Shown here in pieces: positions 7,479 to 15,694 of a DNA stretch of 64,000 nt. The notes beneath the pieces were generated by a model. The model searched no databases and was not told the origin of the DNA. It was given only the letters and a program-made list of their open reading frames with translations. Made by a program: the position numbers and the translations under genes. The DNA comes from Obscuribacter phosphatis_A (GTDB taxonomy: Bacteria; Cyanobacteriota; Vampirovibrionia; Obscuribacterales; Obscuribacteraceae). Positions within the stretch are counted from its first letter, which is position 1. Every line of letters begins with the position of its first letter. Where the stretch lies: assembly GCA_017303615.1 (NCBI GenBank), contig JAFLCK010000002.1, positions 62,001 through 126,000 of the forward strand. Reading direction: 5' to 3'.

Positions 7479-8363
7479 ATGTACGACCATCTCTGGGGAC
7501 TAAATTCGAAGCATCGACACGATGTTCAGCAAGACAATGCCGAGCTGATCAAAAACAAGTTGGCCAGGCTAAAAGTAAAACGCTGCGACTGCTCTAGCTG
7601 GATGCAAGAGCTGGTAGCCGACTATAGTCACGAACCGCGCGTGGAGGGCGAATATTCCACCCATGTTTCAAACGAGAAGCTCATGGCCTTTTGGCTCAAG
7701 AAGCTCTTTGCCGAATTGCAAAACTTGGTCAATCAGTTTAATGCCAACTTAGACGAAGACTATATGTTTATCGAGGGCACCGAGCCCGAATTTCATACTG
7801 TCGTTTGCAATGAAGCCCCCGCACCTGGCAAGTCCGGCAAAGAAATTTATTTCGAAGCTCATTTTGTCAGCCGCACCGCCGCACTTTTGCTGCGCGGCTT
7901 CGACCACGAAATCGATGTCTTTATAGTGCCTGCCGATGTTTGGCTGGGTCTCAGTCTAAACACCATAGACCAGAAAGATTATCCACCGATTTTGAGGCTC
8001 AACCTTTTGAGCAGAAGCGAAGCCGAGCCAATTTTGAACGATTCCGGCGAGCAAGTGCAAGAGAGCGTATTTAGAAAAGATAGCGAGCTTACAAAAAATA
8101 GCGCTCTTACAAACACAAGGACGGGCACGGCCATGGCGAAAGGGTCGGTAAATTCTTTGGGGAAGGCTGCTCCGGGTACTTCTATGAGTTCGGCGCCTTT
8201 GACGGCGCCTGCTGCACAGGCATTAACAAGCCCAAACAAAGAAGCCTCCGTAGTTAAGTCTTACGAACCCTCAAGCACAAGCGCTGAGCATATTGACCCT
8301 GAGCATATAAACGAATTAGCCCGCATGCTTTTCAAAGAGCTTATTAAAGCATCGCTCAGGTGA
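7479..8363 (+). CDS. Uncharacterised cytoplasmic protein of Tad-like cluster 2
   Basis: I do not recognise this family. The 294-residue product is soluble, with a well-folded-looking region of about 185 residues (including CDCSSWMQELVADY, ELQNLVNQFNANLDEDYMF, and FDHEIDVFIVPADVWLGLS) followed by a low-complexity Ser/Thr/Ala tail and a short C-terminal helix. The ATG at 7479 has GAAAGGA seven bases upstream; another ATG at 7452 overlaps the preceding gene by 8 bp. The tight coupling to the degenerate GGDEF gene and to the TadE gene suggests a cytoplasmic accessory or regulatory role for the Tad-like cluster. Confidence 0.6.
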   Translation: MYDHLWGLNSKHRHDVQQDNAELIKNKLARLKVKRCDCSSWMQELVADYSHEPRVEGEYSTHVSNEKLMAFWLKKLFAELQNLVNQFNANLDEDYMFIEGTEPEFHTVVCNEAPAPGKSGKEIYFEAHFVSRTAALLLRGFDHEIDVFIVPADVWLGLSLNTIDQKDYPPILRLNLLSRSEAEPILNDSGEQVQESVFRKDSELTKNSALTNTRTGTAMAKGSVNSLGKAAPGTSMSSAPLTAPAAQALTSPNKEASVVKSYEPSSTSAEHIDPEHINELARMLFKELIKASLR

Positions 8364-8370
8364 GGTTGCC

Positions 8371-8916
8371 GTGCCCAACCGCAAGCCCGCCATTAAGCCC
8401 CAGAAGCGCTCACCATGCGGCACGAGCGCCCTCGAGCTGCCCCTTGCTATGTTCGCCCTGCTCATCATCTTTGTTTTTCCGATGATCAACTATGGCACAA
8501 TATTCTTGCGCTTCGCCTTGTTGGAATCGGTGGCAAGAGAAGGCGCCCATACCGCTGCCACTGCCCATAGCTTTAGCACAGGCAGTACCGGACGCCCATC
8601 ATCGCTTGAGGCAACACCGGCAACAGTAGGCAGTTACGCCAGCCGCTTCACCGGCATCGACATAGTGAGCACCAAGGTCTCAATCATTTCGATAAGCCGA
8701 CAAACCGGCGCCGTCACCATCACCACGCAAAAACTTGCCACGCCTGCCAACACCGCGAACTATCTCTACTTCACCGAATGCGCAGTCACCGCCGACTTGC
8801 ATCCATTGGTCGAATACGCGCTGCCGCCACTAAGCAATGTGCCAGGCTTAAGACCTTGGCGCACCACAGTGGCAATCAAACAAGTGGCTGAAAACCCCCA
8901 AGGGCTAAATGAGTAA
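8371..8916 (+). CDS. TadE-like pseudopilin, cluster 2 (first)
   Basis: A 181-residue TadE-type protein and a paralogue of the 3734-4273 product. The leader CGTSALELPLAMFALLIIF contains the pilin-type Glu at the start of a single membrane helix. The ectodomain ends with the shared QVAENPQGLNE, matching QFCENPQGLTL in the cluster 1 copy. The start is GTG at 8371 with TGAGG seven bases upstream. It is probably inserted in the membrane and processed by a prepilin peptidase that is not encoded in this window. Confidence 0.78.
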   Translation: MPNRKPAIKPQKRSPCGTSALELPLAMFALLIIFVFPMINYGTIFLRFALLESVAREGAHTAATAHSFSTGSTGRPSSLEATPATVGSYASRFTGIDIVSTKVSIISISRQTGAVTITTQKLATPANTANYLYFTECAVTADLHPLVEYALPPLSNVPGLRPWRTTVAIKQVAENPQGLNE

Positions 8917-9063
8917 AGAGCTAAAGCTCGCAGTCAAGCGGATGAGAAAAATAAACCACCCGGCCGATGTCAAAAACAAAGCACAGTAGAAAAATAGTAA
9001 ACAATGGTCCCATGGCTAAATTGACCGAGCTCCATAGACAGATTTAGACCTATCCAAATCTAG

Positions 9064-10950
9064 ATGGCATCTAAAGCAAAAAACTTTCTTTTGAGAGTCA
9101 GAAAAATGTCCAGCAGCAAAAAGAAAAGTATCGCAAGAATAAGCTGCCGGAAGGAAGGAGTATCGACTCTATTCATCTGCATTCTCTTTGGCTGCCTGAT
9201 ACTACCAGCAATGGCGCTTTTCACCTTTGAGGTTGTCCGCGCTTCCTCAGTTAAAGACCAGCTCAGAGCCATCTGCGAAGCCTCGGCGCTAGCTGGTGCA
9301 GCCTCTATGGCAAGCTCAGATCTCACCGATCTCAACCAGACTCATCAAGTAGCTATCGATGCCTCATTGAATACCTTCAAAGACAACAGCATCTTTGAAA
9401 AGAAACTGGCTAATGCCGCCCGCAGTTACAGCAAAGACCAGCAACCAGATGCTAATGCAACGCTAATGTACATCGAACTGCTCGACCCGGTCGGACCTCC
9501 GCCAAACTCACAAGTAGCCTTTGGAGACAGCCGGGGACGAATTGTTCATGTCATTGCCTCTTACGGACTAACACCGGTTTTCGGTAGTTTTCTCGGCATA
9601 AGCGGACCTTTCACAATCAGAGCCGACGCCTATGGACGCGTGCCCCAACTAGACTTGGTGCTTTGCTTTGACATATCAGGCTCAATCGATGACCAGACCC
9701 CGGTCACCTTCGTGAAAAGATATTGGGATACGACAAACAAGCGCATCATATACAAACTAACCAATGCCAGAGCAGGCGCCCCCACAACAGGACTAATGGC
9801 TTCAGGGAAACTATTTGATATTTTAGGCGCACCGCCGGAAGGCACCGGCGTCAATGCCGTGCCGCCGCAAAACTTAGACAACAGCTCTTCCAGCAGTCAC
9901 TCTAGACGTCTAACTTTCTCGCCGACCCTGCGGGGCTCGCCCAATGCCGGTTCTCCTCCGGGCAATTATCCAAATAGCACCAGTATTGGTGACAACTACA
10001 CTTATACCGACCTAATCGTCAATATCTCCGAAAATCCTGACTATACACTCAATGTGCCCTTTCTTAGCCCAGGCGGCTTCTTTTATCCAAGCATGGAAGC
10101 AGTCGTAGAAGCAGCGAGAGGCAATCTCGAGAACGGCTCAGTTTACAGCAATGCCAGACTCGACACAGTACCGAGTCTGACGTCTATCACACCAATGCCC
10201 GGCTATCAAGCCGACTATCGCGCCTGCGCTCAGAAAAAAATTCGTCCACTCAGCCAAGCTCAAGATGCAGCACTCAATTTCTATACAATCATGAATAACA
10301 ATACAGAGGCACACTTTGGTTTAGTGTGTTTCTCTAGCGACTCAGGCAGTTCGCCGACAGAAACTGTAAGCGGGCCAAATGTGGCAAGCAACTATAGCGC
10401 CGGCGGCAATGGTCAGTTTCCGCGCCCCGGCGTCAGTCTAAACAAAGACGTCAGCAACTTCGCGTCAGTCACTAATTCAGTAGCGATAACTGTTGCCAAC
10501 GGCGGCACCAATATAGGCGATGCTTTATACACCGCTAAAGATATGATCGTCAATCAGAAACGCATCGGGTCAAAGCGCGCCATCATTCTCTTTACAGATG
10601 GTCAGCCAACAGAACCGGGCTACAATCCGTCTTCATATGCACGCACCGCCGCCGGCGCCGTTAGAGATCAAGGTATTCCGATATACACAATCGGTCTGGC
10701 GCAAAACAGTTCCATTATTCCAGGCGAAGTGAACACTCTAAATGATGATCCCAATAAGCCAGTCACCTATGTGAACGAAAGCGGACAGACCATGACCTAT
10801 ACACCCGGTACGAGCTATCCGGGCGTATCTTACATAGCTGGTAACGGTGGCAAATTTTTCCTTGTTACCGATGCAACCAAACTAAGAAAGACCTTTGAGA
10901 ATATCGCCCGCTCTTTAGTACAGCTTGAAAAGGTCAACACAAGCGAATGA
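9064..10950 (+). CDS. TadG-like protein with von Willebrand factor A domain, cluster 2
   Basis: A 628-residue paralogue of the 4293-6086 product. The TadG N-terminus spans about residues 35-85 (one membrane helix, then KDQLRAICEASALAGAASM). The VWA MIDAS motif is DISGS at 202-206, directly followed by the same DDQTPVTFVKR as in cluster 1, with FTDGQPTEPG near 510. As in its paralogue, about 230 residues separate the first and later VWA motifs. The region after TFVKR differs most between the two and includes a Ser-rich stretch. The start at 9064 or the ATG at 9106 are both possible; neither has a strong ribosome-binding site. Confidence 0.82.
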   Translation: MASKAKNFLLRVRKMSSSKKKSIARISCRKEGVSTLFICILFGCLILPAMALFTFEVVRASSVKDQLRAICEASALAGAASMASSDLTDLNQTHQVAIDASLNTFKDNSIFEKKLANAARSYSKDQQPDANATLMYIELLDPVGPPPNSQVAFGDSRGRIVHVIASYGLTPVFGSFLGISGPFTIRADAYGRVPQLDLVLCFDISGSIDDQTPVTFVKRYWDTTNKRIIYKLTNARAGAPTTGLMASGKLFDILGAPPEGTGVNAVPPQNLDNSSSSSHSRRLTFSPTLRGSPNAGSPPGNYPNSTSIGDNYTYTDLIVNISENPDYTLNVPFLSPGGFFYPSMEAVVEAARGNLENGSVYSNARLDTVPSLTSITPMPGYQADYRACAQKKIRPLSQAQDAALNFYTIMNNNTEAHFGLVCFSSDSGSSPTETVSGPNVASNYSAGGNGQFPRPGVSLNKDVSNFASVTNSVAITVANGGTNIGDALYTAKDMIVNQKRIGSKRAIILFTDGQPTEPGYNPSSYARTAAGAVRDQGIPIYTIGLAQNSSIIPGEVNTLNDDPNKPVTYVNESGQTMTYTPGTSYPGVSYIAGNGGKFFLVTDATKLRKTFENIARSLVQLEKVNTSE

Positions 10951-11423
10951 CCCATATGAAAAGAAAGAAGCGAGCGACGATTTTACTGGAATTATCATGC
11001 GGCGTGCTGTTTCTGATGGCCCTCTTTATGATGGCTGTAGACATAAGCTTGATGATGTTAGCCTACCAGCTCAATGAAAAATGCTGCAAAGAAGCCTGTC
11101 GAGCCGCCGCGCAGCAAAAGACAAGCACAGCGGCGATGCAGGCAGCGACAACTGCCCTTGCTATTCATCAAGGTGACGGCGTCTACATAAGCAGCCCGAG
11201 GCTAGCGACTATACCCGGCGCTTTCGAATATCAAGACTTTGGTGGAGACCCTCTCGTGGGACATCCTTATGTAGCGGTTACCACCGAAATAACCGTCAAA
11301 TTGCCTGTGCCTGTAATATTCATTGGCAACGATTTGGGCAAAGGCGGCATAGGGATGTCCGACACTTGGGTATTCCGCAAACGTTACAGCTATCCAATTG
11401 TAGATCTCAATTTGACCCTTTAG
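10947..11423 (+). CDS. TadE-like pseudopilin, cluster 2 (second)
   Basis: A 158-residue minor pseudopilin-like protein. The leader RATILLELSCGV has the pilin-type Glu, followed by one membrane helix and an ectodomain with FEYQDFGGDP and a C-terminal RYSYPIVDLN. The ATG at 10947 overlaps the stop of the VWA gene by four bases (ATGA), implying translational coupling; an ATG three codons later is also possible. It is paralogous to 6097-6558. The cluster ends at a near-perfect palindromic terminator 78 bp downstream. Confidence 0.75.
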   Translation: MTHMKRKKRATILLELSCGVLFLMALFMMAVDISLMMLAYQLNEKCCKEACRAAAQQKTSTAAMQAATTALAIHQGDGVYISSPRLATIPGAFEYQDFGGDPLVGHPYVAVTTEITVKLPVPVIFIGNDLGKGGIGMSDTWVFRKRYSYPIVDLNLTL

Positions 11424-11500
11424 AAAATGCAAGCGAAAGCATTTTTGGGGTACAGGTAGATCGCTTGACTTCATTTTTAATGTTCGCGCCTATTCTCTTC

Positions 11501-11531
11501 AAAAGCTAAAGCGATATCGCTTTAGCTTTTT
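11501..11531 (+). terminator. Bidirectional Rho-independent terminator after Tad-like cluster 2
   Basis: A 30-base perfect palindrome centred on GATATC, with arms AAAAGCTAAAGCGAT and ATCGCTTTAGCTTTT, ends in a T-run. It closes the plus-strand Tad-like operon; its symmetry would let it work on both strands. Confidence 0.85.
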
Positions 11532-11570
11532 CATACAAACACCGAGGCCCGGCAAATTCAGCCAAAAGCC

Positions 11571-11597
11571 CACCAATTGGGACTTGAACCCAAGAAC
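11571..11597 (-). other. tRNA 3'-end-like fragment
   Basis: On the minus strand TTGGGTTCAAGTCCCAA forms a perfect 5-bp T-stem with a 7-base T-loop, followed by TTGGTGG in the place of the 3' acceptor strand. No matching 5' acceptor, D-arm or anticodon arm is found upstream, so this is at most a remnant of a tRNA gene, or a chance hairpin. Confidence 0.3.
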
Positions 11598-11709
11598 AAA
11601 GATTAAACGGAAGCAGCCAACATTAAACAGATTAATCCGAAAGAACGATTGCTTATTCAACCAAATACCGATATAGTTGATTTATAAACTTGATTTCAGA
11701 GGAAGAAAG

Positions 11710-13554
11710 ATGTCGCTTTCAAAGAGAAAACTGGTGATCGTAGGCGGTGTAGCCGGGGGAATGAGCGCCGCTACCAGGGCAAGGCGCCTGGCAGAAAATT
11801 GGCAGATAGTTGTCTTCGAACGCAGCGGTTTTGTTTCTTACGCCAACTGCGGACTACCTTACTATGTAGGACGGGAAATAGAAGACGAAGCCAGCTTGAT
11901 CGTACAGACCCCCGAAAGTCTCAAGGAGAGATTCAACTTAGACATCAAAATCTCGCACGAAGTGACAGGCATAAATGCCCAAGAAAAGACGATAACAGTG
12001 ACAAATCTAAAGACCGGCGAGTCTTTCGCTGAAAGCTATGATGAGCTGATTTTGTCAGTGGGCGCAAAACCAATCAAGCCGCCGCTTGAGGGCATTAATT
12101 TGCCGGGAATCTTCACTGTTCGGAGCATAGAAGAAATCAGACAAATAGATAATTGGATTGCACAGTTCGCCGAACGGCTCGCAGACCAAACCCTAGAGAG
12201 AAGACCGAAAGCAGTTGTCTGCGGAGGCGGCTTTATCGGTATAGAAACAGCCGAGCAATTAAAAAAACGCGGGTTTCAGGTCACTTTGGTTGATGGACGT
12301 GACCATATTTTGGCGCCGCTGGATGGCGAAATGGCAGAGATAGTACAGCAAGAAATGGAAAAACACGGTATCGAGCTTTTGCTTAATGCCAAAGTGCTTG
12401 GTTTTGAAGCAGTAGGCGCAGGAACAGACAGACAGGCAGCCAGTTGCTTGGTCAAATGTGAAAATCATGAACCGCTTGCGGCCGACTTGGTCATTCTTGG
12501 TTTAGGCGTAAAGCCAGACACTGCCTTAGCCAAGGAAGCAGGAATCGAGCTTGGCACCACAGGCGGTATTGTTGTCGACCAGTATCTAGCAACCAGCAAG
12601 GAATCGATCTGGGCTGTCGGTGATGCCATTGAAGTCTGCCAACCGCTTTCCGGCAAAAGCACTCTTATTTCGCTTGGTGGTCCGGCTAACAGACAGGGGC
12701 GCAGCGTCGCCGAAAACATCGTCATGAAAGCACAAAATCAACCGCAAGCACAGTGGAAGACTTATAGCGGCACCTTTGGTACAGCTATTCTAAGAGTGTT
12801 TAGACTGGCCGCTGCTTCTATCGGCTTGAACGAAGCCGCCTTAAGACACAGCTCTAGCAAAGAAAATTTCCAGGTTATCTACCTGCATCCAAGCCACCAC
12901 GCCAGCTATTTTCCAGAGGCAAAGCGTCTCGATATGAAGCTAATTTTCCACGCTCAAGACGGCAGCATATTAGGGGCGCAAATAGTCGGAGAAGAAGGAG
13001 TAGACAAACGCATCGACATCATCGCCACGGCAGTCAAAGCCGGGCTCAAAATCACCGATTTAGCCGATCTCGAACTAGCTTATGCACCGCCCTTCGGCTC
13101 GGCCAAAGATCCTATTAATTTAGCCGGTATGATTGGCGAAAATATCTTGCATGGGCACTGCAAACAATTGCTGCCGCAAGATCTGACTGCTGCTAATGAC
13201 GGAAAACAAGTTCTATTTCTAGATGTGAGAAGCCACAGCGAAAGGCTGAGGGGCACCATTGATGGAAGCTTGCACCTGCCTTTGCATGAAATTAGACAAA
13301 GAATCAATGAAATTCCCAAGAACATTGAGCTGGTCGTCTTCTGCCAGAGCGGTCAAAGGTCTTACGCCGCGCAAAGACTGCTTGAGCAAGCCGGATTTCA
13401 GGCAAAGACCCTAGCTGGCGGCTATCTGACATATAAATTTAGTAGGCAAAACAAAGAGCGCAATTGTCGCCCAAGCCAAGCGAGCAAAACCGAGCCGGCA
13501 CAAAGCGTGAGCAAATGCGCCGGTGCAAATCAAACAATGCTAACCTCGCCTTGA
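11710..13554 (+). CDS. CoA-disulfide reductase-like flavoenzyme with C-terminal rhodanese domain
   Basis: A 614-residue pyridine-nucleotide-disulfide oxidoreductase of the CoADR-RHD type. The FAD site is VIVGGVAGGMSAATRARR near the N-terminus, the redox Cys47 lies in SYANCGLPYYVG, the NAD(P)H Rossmann motif is CGGGFIGIETAEQLKKRG, and a dimerisation domain follows. The rhodanese domain (about residues 490-580) has its catalytic Cys545 in FCQSGQRS. Related enzymes reduce CoA disulfides, persulfides or polysulfides, so a role in thiol or sulfane-sulfur homeostasis is likely. The ATG at 11710 is preceded by AGAGGAAG. A polar tail of about 40 residues after the rhodanese domain is unusual. Confidence 0.88.
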   Translation: MSLSKRKLVIVGGVAGGMSAATRARRLAENWQIVVFERSGFVSYANCGLPYYVGREIEDEASLIVQTPESLKERFNLDIKISHEVTGINAQEKTITVTNLKTGESFAESYDELILSVGAKPIKPPLEGINLPGIFTVRSIEEIRQIDNWIAQFAERLADQTLERRPKAVVCGGGFIGIETAEQLKKRGFQVTLVDGRDHILAPLDGEMAEIVQQEMEKHGIELLLNAKVLGFEAVGAGTDRQAASCLVKCENHEPLAADLVILGLGVKPDTALAKEAGIELGTTGGIVVDQYLATSKESIWAVGDAIEVCQPLSGKSTLISLGGPANRQGRSVAENIVMKAQNQPQAQWKTYSGTFGTAILRVFRLAAASIGLNEAALRHSSSKENFQVIYLHPSHHASYFPEAKRLDMKLIFHAQDGSILGAQIVGEEGVDKRIDIIATAVKAGLKITDLADLELAYAPPFGSAKDPINLAGMIGENILHGHCKQLLPQDLTAANDGKQVLFLDVRSHSERLRGTIDGSLHLPLHEIRQRINEIPKNIELVVFCQSGQRSYAAQRLLEQAGFQAKTLAGGYLTYKFSRQNKERNCRPSQASKTEPAQSVSKCAGANQTMLTSP

Positions 13555-13608
13555 TTGTTCACCACTAATTCACACGGCTTTGGCATTCTTTATGAAGAGG
13601 GTAAAGCC

Positions 13609-14346
13609 ATGCTTGAATTTCGCCAGAAAACAGAAACTGTTTCTAACAATAGTACTGCAGAAGACGGACCGTGCCAGGTCTCTCAAGATAAAGGCTTTGA
13701 GAAAGACTTTGGCAACGGCATCGAAGAAGACATTTGCCGGAACTTGCTGGAAAAAGCCTCGAATAATTTAGAGGGAGACAATCGAGATTGGCTTAGATGG
13801 AGCACAATCTCGAAAGAGAAACTGACCGACTGCAAGGTCTTTTCGGTTAGCAAGGTGCACTCAGCCAGCCTCTGCCCCGAAAGGAAGCGCGGCAATTTCT
13901 ACACTCTTGATTGCAGCGACTGGGTGAATGTAATTGCTTTGAGTGATGACGGCAAAGTCTTGATGGTTGAACAGTTCAGACACGGCGTCGAAGATCTGAC
14001 TTTAGAGTTGCCTGGCGGCAGCAGTGAAAAATATGACGAGAGCCCACTAGTCGCCGCTCGCCGCGAACTGAAAGAAGAGACCGGCTACGAAGCAGGCGAA
14101 TGGATTGAGCTTGGGAAGAATCATCCCAATCCAGCATTGCAAAACAATCTTTGTTATACCTATCTGGCTAGACAATTGAATATGGTGGAAGAACCGCGCT
14201 TTGATGAAACCGGCACGGAACGTATCGTCAGCCGCTGGTTCAGCCTGCCTGAAATAGAAGAAGCGATTAGAAATGGCAAGATAAGCCACAGCCTAGTCAT
14301 TACCGCTTTTCACTTTCTTGCCTTGCATCGCAACAAGATTTTCTAG
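13609..14346 (+). CDS. Nudix hydrolase, ADP-ribose pyrophosphatase type
   Basis: A 245-residue Nudix protein. The box runs through LPGGSSEKYDESPL to AARRELKEETGY; the spacing between the first Gly and Glu is one residue longer than the classic pattern, but the metal-binding REL-KEE core is intact. The downstream NPALQNN and CYTYLARQL resemble ADP-ribose/nucleoside-diphosphate-sugar pyrophosphatases. About 75 N-terminal residues are a polar extension not needed for the fold. The ATG at 13609 has GAAGAGGG upstream; a TTG at 13555 directly after the preceding stop is less likely. It may be co-transcribed with the flavoenzyme. Confidence 0.85.
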   Translation: MLEFRQKTETVSNNSTAEDGPCQVSQDKGFEKDFGNGIEEDICRNLLEKASNNLEGDNRDWLRWSTISKEKLTDCKVFSVSKVHSASLCPERKRGNFYTLDCSDWVNVIALSDDGKVLMVEQFRHGVEDLTLELPGGSSEKYDESPLVAARRELKEETGYEAGEWIELGKNHPNPALQNNLCYTYLARQLNMVEEPRFDETGTERIVSRWFSLPEIEEAIRNGKISHSLVITAFHFLALHRNKIF

Positions 14347-14380
14347 AATCAATTGATAAATTGGCCCAGGCATATGAACC

Positions 14381-14400
14381 TATGTAGATAACTCTACATA
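14381..14400. promoter_or_regulatory. Inverted repeat, candidate ArsR-family operator
   Basis: The perfect 8-bp arms TATGTAGA and TCTACATA are separated by four bases (TAAC). The element lies 103 bp upstream of the ArsR-family gene at 14504 and 34 bp after the Nudix stop. ArsR-family repressors bind such AT-rich palindromes and usually autoregulate, so this is a reasonable operator candidate; binding is inferred. Confidence 0.45.
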
Positions 14401-14449
14401 AATAAATTAGTTCACTCATCAATAAGAATTTAAAGCTGCAATTAATTTG

Positions 14450-14475
14450 AGCCGGGTCTTCAAGGCCTGGCTTTC
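14450..14475 (+). terminator. Possible weak terminator after the Nudix gene
   Basis: GCCGGG and CCTGGC can pair with one G-T wobble around a 9-base loop, followed by TTTCT. The T-tract is short, so it may be weak. It sits between the Nudix gene and the ArsR-family gene and implies that the latter has its own promoter just upstream of 14504. Confidence 0.35.
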
Positions 14476-14503
14476 TGTATTGGGGCATGCTACATTTAAC
14501 GAT

Positions 14504-14941
14504 ATGGTTAAACATTATTCCGAACAACTAGACCGCACTTTCTTTGCTCTTTCAGATCCCACTAGAAGGGCGATCATTGGCAATCTTGCCGGGCGCGGCG
14601 AATGTTCAGTCCTAGAACTGGCTGAGCCCTTCGCTCTATCGCTGCCGGCAATCTCGAAACATATCAAACTGCTCGAGAATGCCAACCTGGTCAAAAGAAG
14701 GGTAGAAGGCAGGGTGCACTATTTGAGCCTGGCGCCCTCACCCATGGAAGAAGCGACAAACTGGCTCACAGTCTATAGCCGTTTCTGGAATGCACAACTG
14801 TCTAGGCTGGAAGATTTCTTGCAAGAAGAACAACAAGAAAGAGACCAAGAAAGAGAAAGAGAAAGAGAAAGAGAAAGAGAAGAAGCCCGCCTTAAGCTTG
14901 CCGCGCCAAAAGATAGCCCAGAAGACTCAATCGAAAATTAA
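14504..14941 (+). CDS. ArsR-family winged-helix transcriptional regulator
   Basis: A 145-residue ArsR-type regulator. The winged helix spans about residues 10-85: FFALSDPTRRAIIGNL, then ELAEPFALSLPAISKHIKLL as the helix-turn-helix and VEGRVHYLSL as the wing. No metal-binding Cys motif is present, which fits the subgroup that pairs with SRPBCC/AHSA1 proteins, as here. The C-terminal tail is a run of Arg-Glu dipeptides encoded by GAAAGA repeats. The ATG at 14504 has no clear ribosome-binding site, so the mRNA may be leaderless; a TTG at 14447 is the other option. Confidence 0.88.
   Translation: MVKHYSEQLDRTFFALSDPTRRAIIGNLAGRGECSVLELAEPFALSLPAISKHIKLLENANLVKRRVEGRVHYLSLAPSPMEEATNWLTVYSRFWNAQLSRLEDFLQEEQQERDQEREREREREREEARLKLAAPKDSPEDSIEN
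14839..14881 (+). repeat. GAAAGA hexanucleotide microsatellite inside the ArsR-family gene
   Basis: A run of GAAAGA-type hexamers, partly imperfect, encodes the alternating Arg-Glu tail of the regulator. Because the unit is 6 bp, gain or loss of copies changes tail length without a frameshift. Confidence 0.85.
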
Positions 14942-14958
14942 GACCAAAAGCCAAAGCC

Positions 14959-15032
14959 GAGTTCAAATCTAAGCTCAAATCTAAGTTCAAATCTAAGCTC
15001 AAAGCCAGCTTCAAAGACAAGCTCAAAGCCCA
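14959..15032 (+). repeat. 12-bp tandem repeat between the ArsR-family and SRPBCC genes
   Basis: About six units related to TCAAATCTAAGC follow one another, the first three nearly identical and the later ones drifting to TCAAAGCCAGCT. The array is non-coding and fills most of the gap between the regulator and its partner gene. Confidence 0.8.
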
Positions 15033-15080
15033 GAAAAATCGAAAAAACTAGAGAACCCAAATTAGTAATAGGAGCAAACC

Positions 15081-15632
15081 ATGTTTGTTATCGAAAGCAA
15101 CTGCACAAGCGAATCGCTCACCCTCAAGCGAGTAATATCTGCACCCGTAGACCGCGTCTATCAGGCCTGGGTGGAGCCGCAGAAACTGGCAAAGTGGTTT
15201 GGCTGCAGCCAGACCAAGAGGGTGGAAGCCGAGCTTGATTTTCGAGTGGGCGGCAAATATACAATCAAAATGTTCGTCGAGCTTGCAGATCAAAATAAAG
15301 ATAATGAAACTGAGTTGCAGTCTAAAGAAGGCGGCGCCAAAACCGCCTGCCAAAGCGAAGGCTCAGCGCAGCAAAACTGCATAGTCAATACAGTTAAGGG
15401 CGAATATCTAGAAATCGAACCAAGCCGCAAGATTGTCTTTACTTGGACCAATAATTTTCCTGAGTTTCCAGCCGATAACACGCTGGTGACGGTACAGTTC
15501 AAAGCTCTGGGCGGCAAGACCGAACTAACTTTGACCCACAGCCGCTTCTTGAGCGAAAAATCGGTGGAAGCGCACAGTTTCGGTTGGACTGCCACCTTGG
15601 AAAAACTGGCTGAATCTGATTTTGCAGCTTAA
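15081..15632 (+). CDS. SRPBCC/AHSA1-family protein
   Basis: A 183-residue START-like (AHSA1, activator of Hsp90 ATPase homologue) protein, a helix-grip fold with a ligand cavity. The family pattern is clear in RVISAPVDRVYQAWVEPQKL, AKWFGC, FRVGGKYTIKM, RKIVFTW and LTLTHSRF. About 30 polar residues (near 73-105, rich in Lys, Glu and Gln) are inserted before GEYLEIEPSRK compared with usual members. The ATG is preceded by ATAGGAG. ArsR plus SRPBCC pairs are common and are thought to couple ligand sensing to regulation; the ligand here is unknown. Confidence 0.85.
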   Translation: MFVIESNCTSESLTLKRVISAPVDRVYQAWVEPQKLAKWFGCSQTKRVEAELDFRVGGKYTIKMFVELADQNKDNETELQSKEGGAKTACQSEGSAQQNCIVNTVKGEYLEIEPSRKIVFTWTNNFPEFPADNTLVTVQFKALGGKTELTLTHSRFLSEKSVEAHSFGWTATLEKLAESDFAA

Positions 15633-15694
15633 GCAGCACATCAGAGCGAAAGCTATTAAAAACTGCATTCAAAAACACAATTATGGAGTGAGAA

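Noticed and set aside
8909..8989. 26-codon Lys/Arg-rich frame overlapping the stop of the cluster 2 TadE gene
   Set aside because: Composition is biased and there is no ribosome-binding site or homologous frame after the cluster 1 copy.
11571..11670. Possible complete tRNA on the minus strand with a TTA-type anticodon
   Set aside because: Only the T-arm pairs; the anticodon stem and the 5' acceptor strand do not form.
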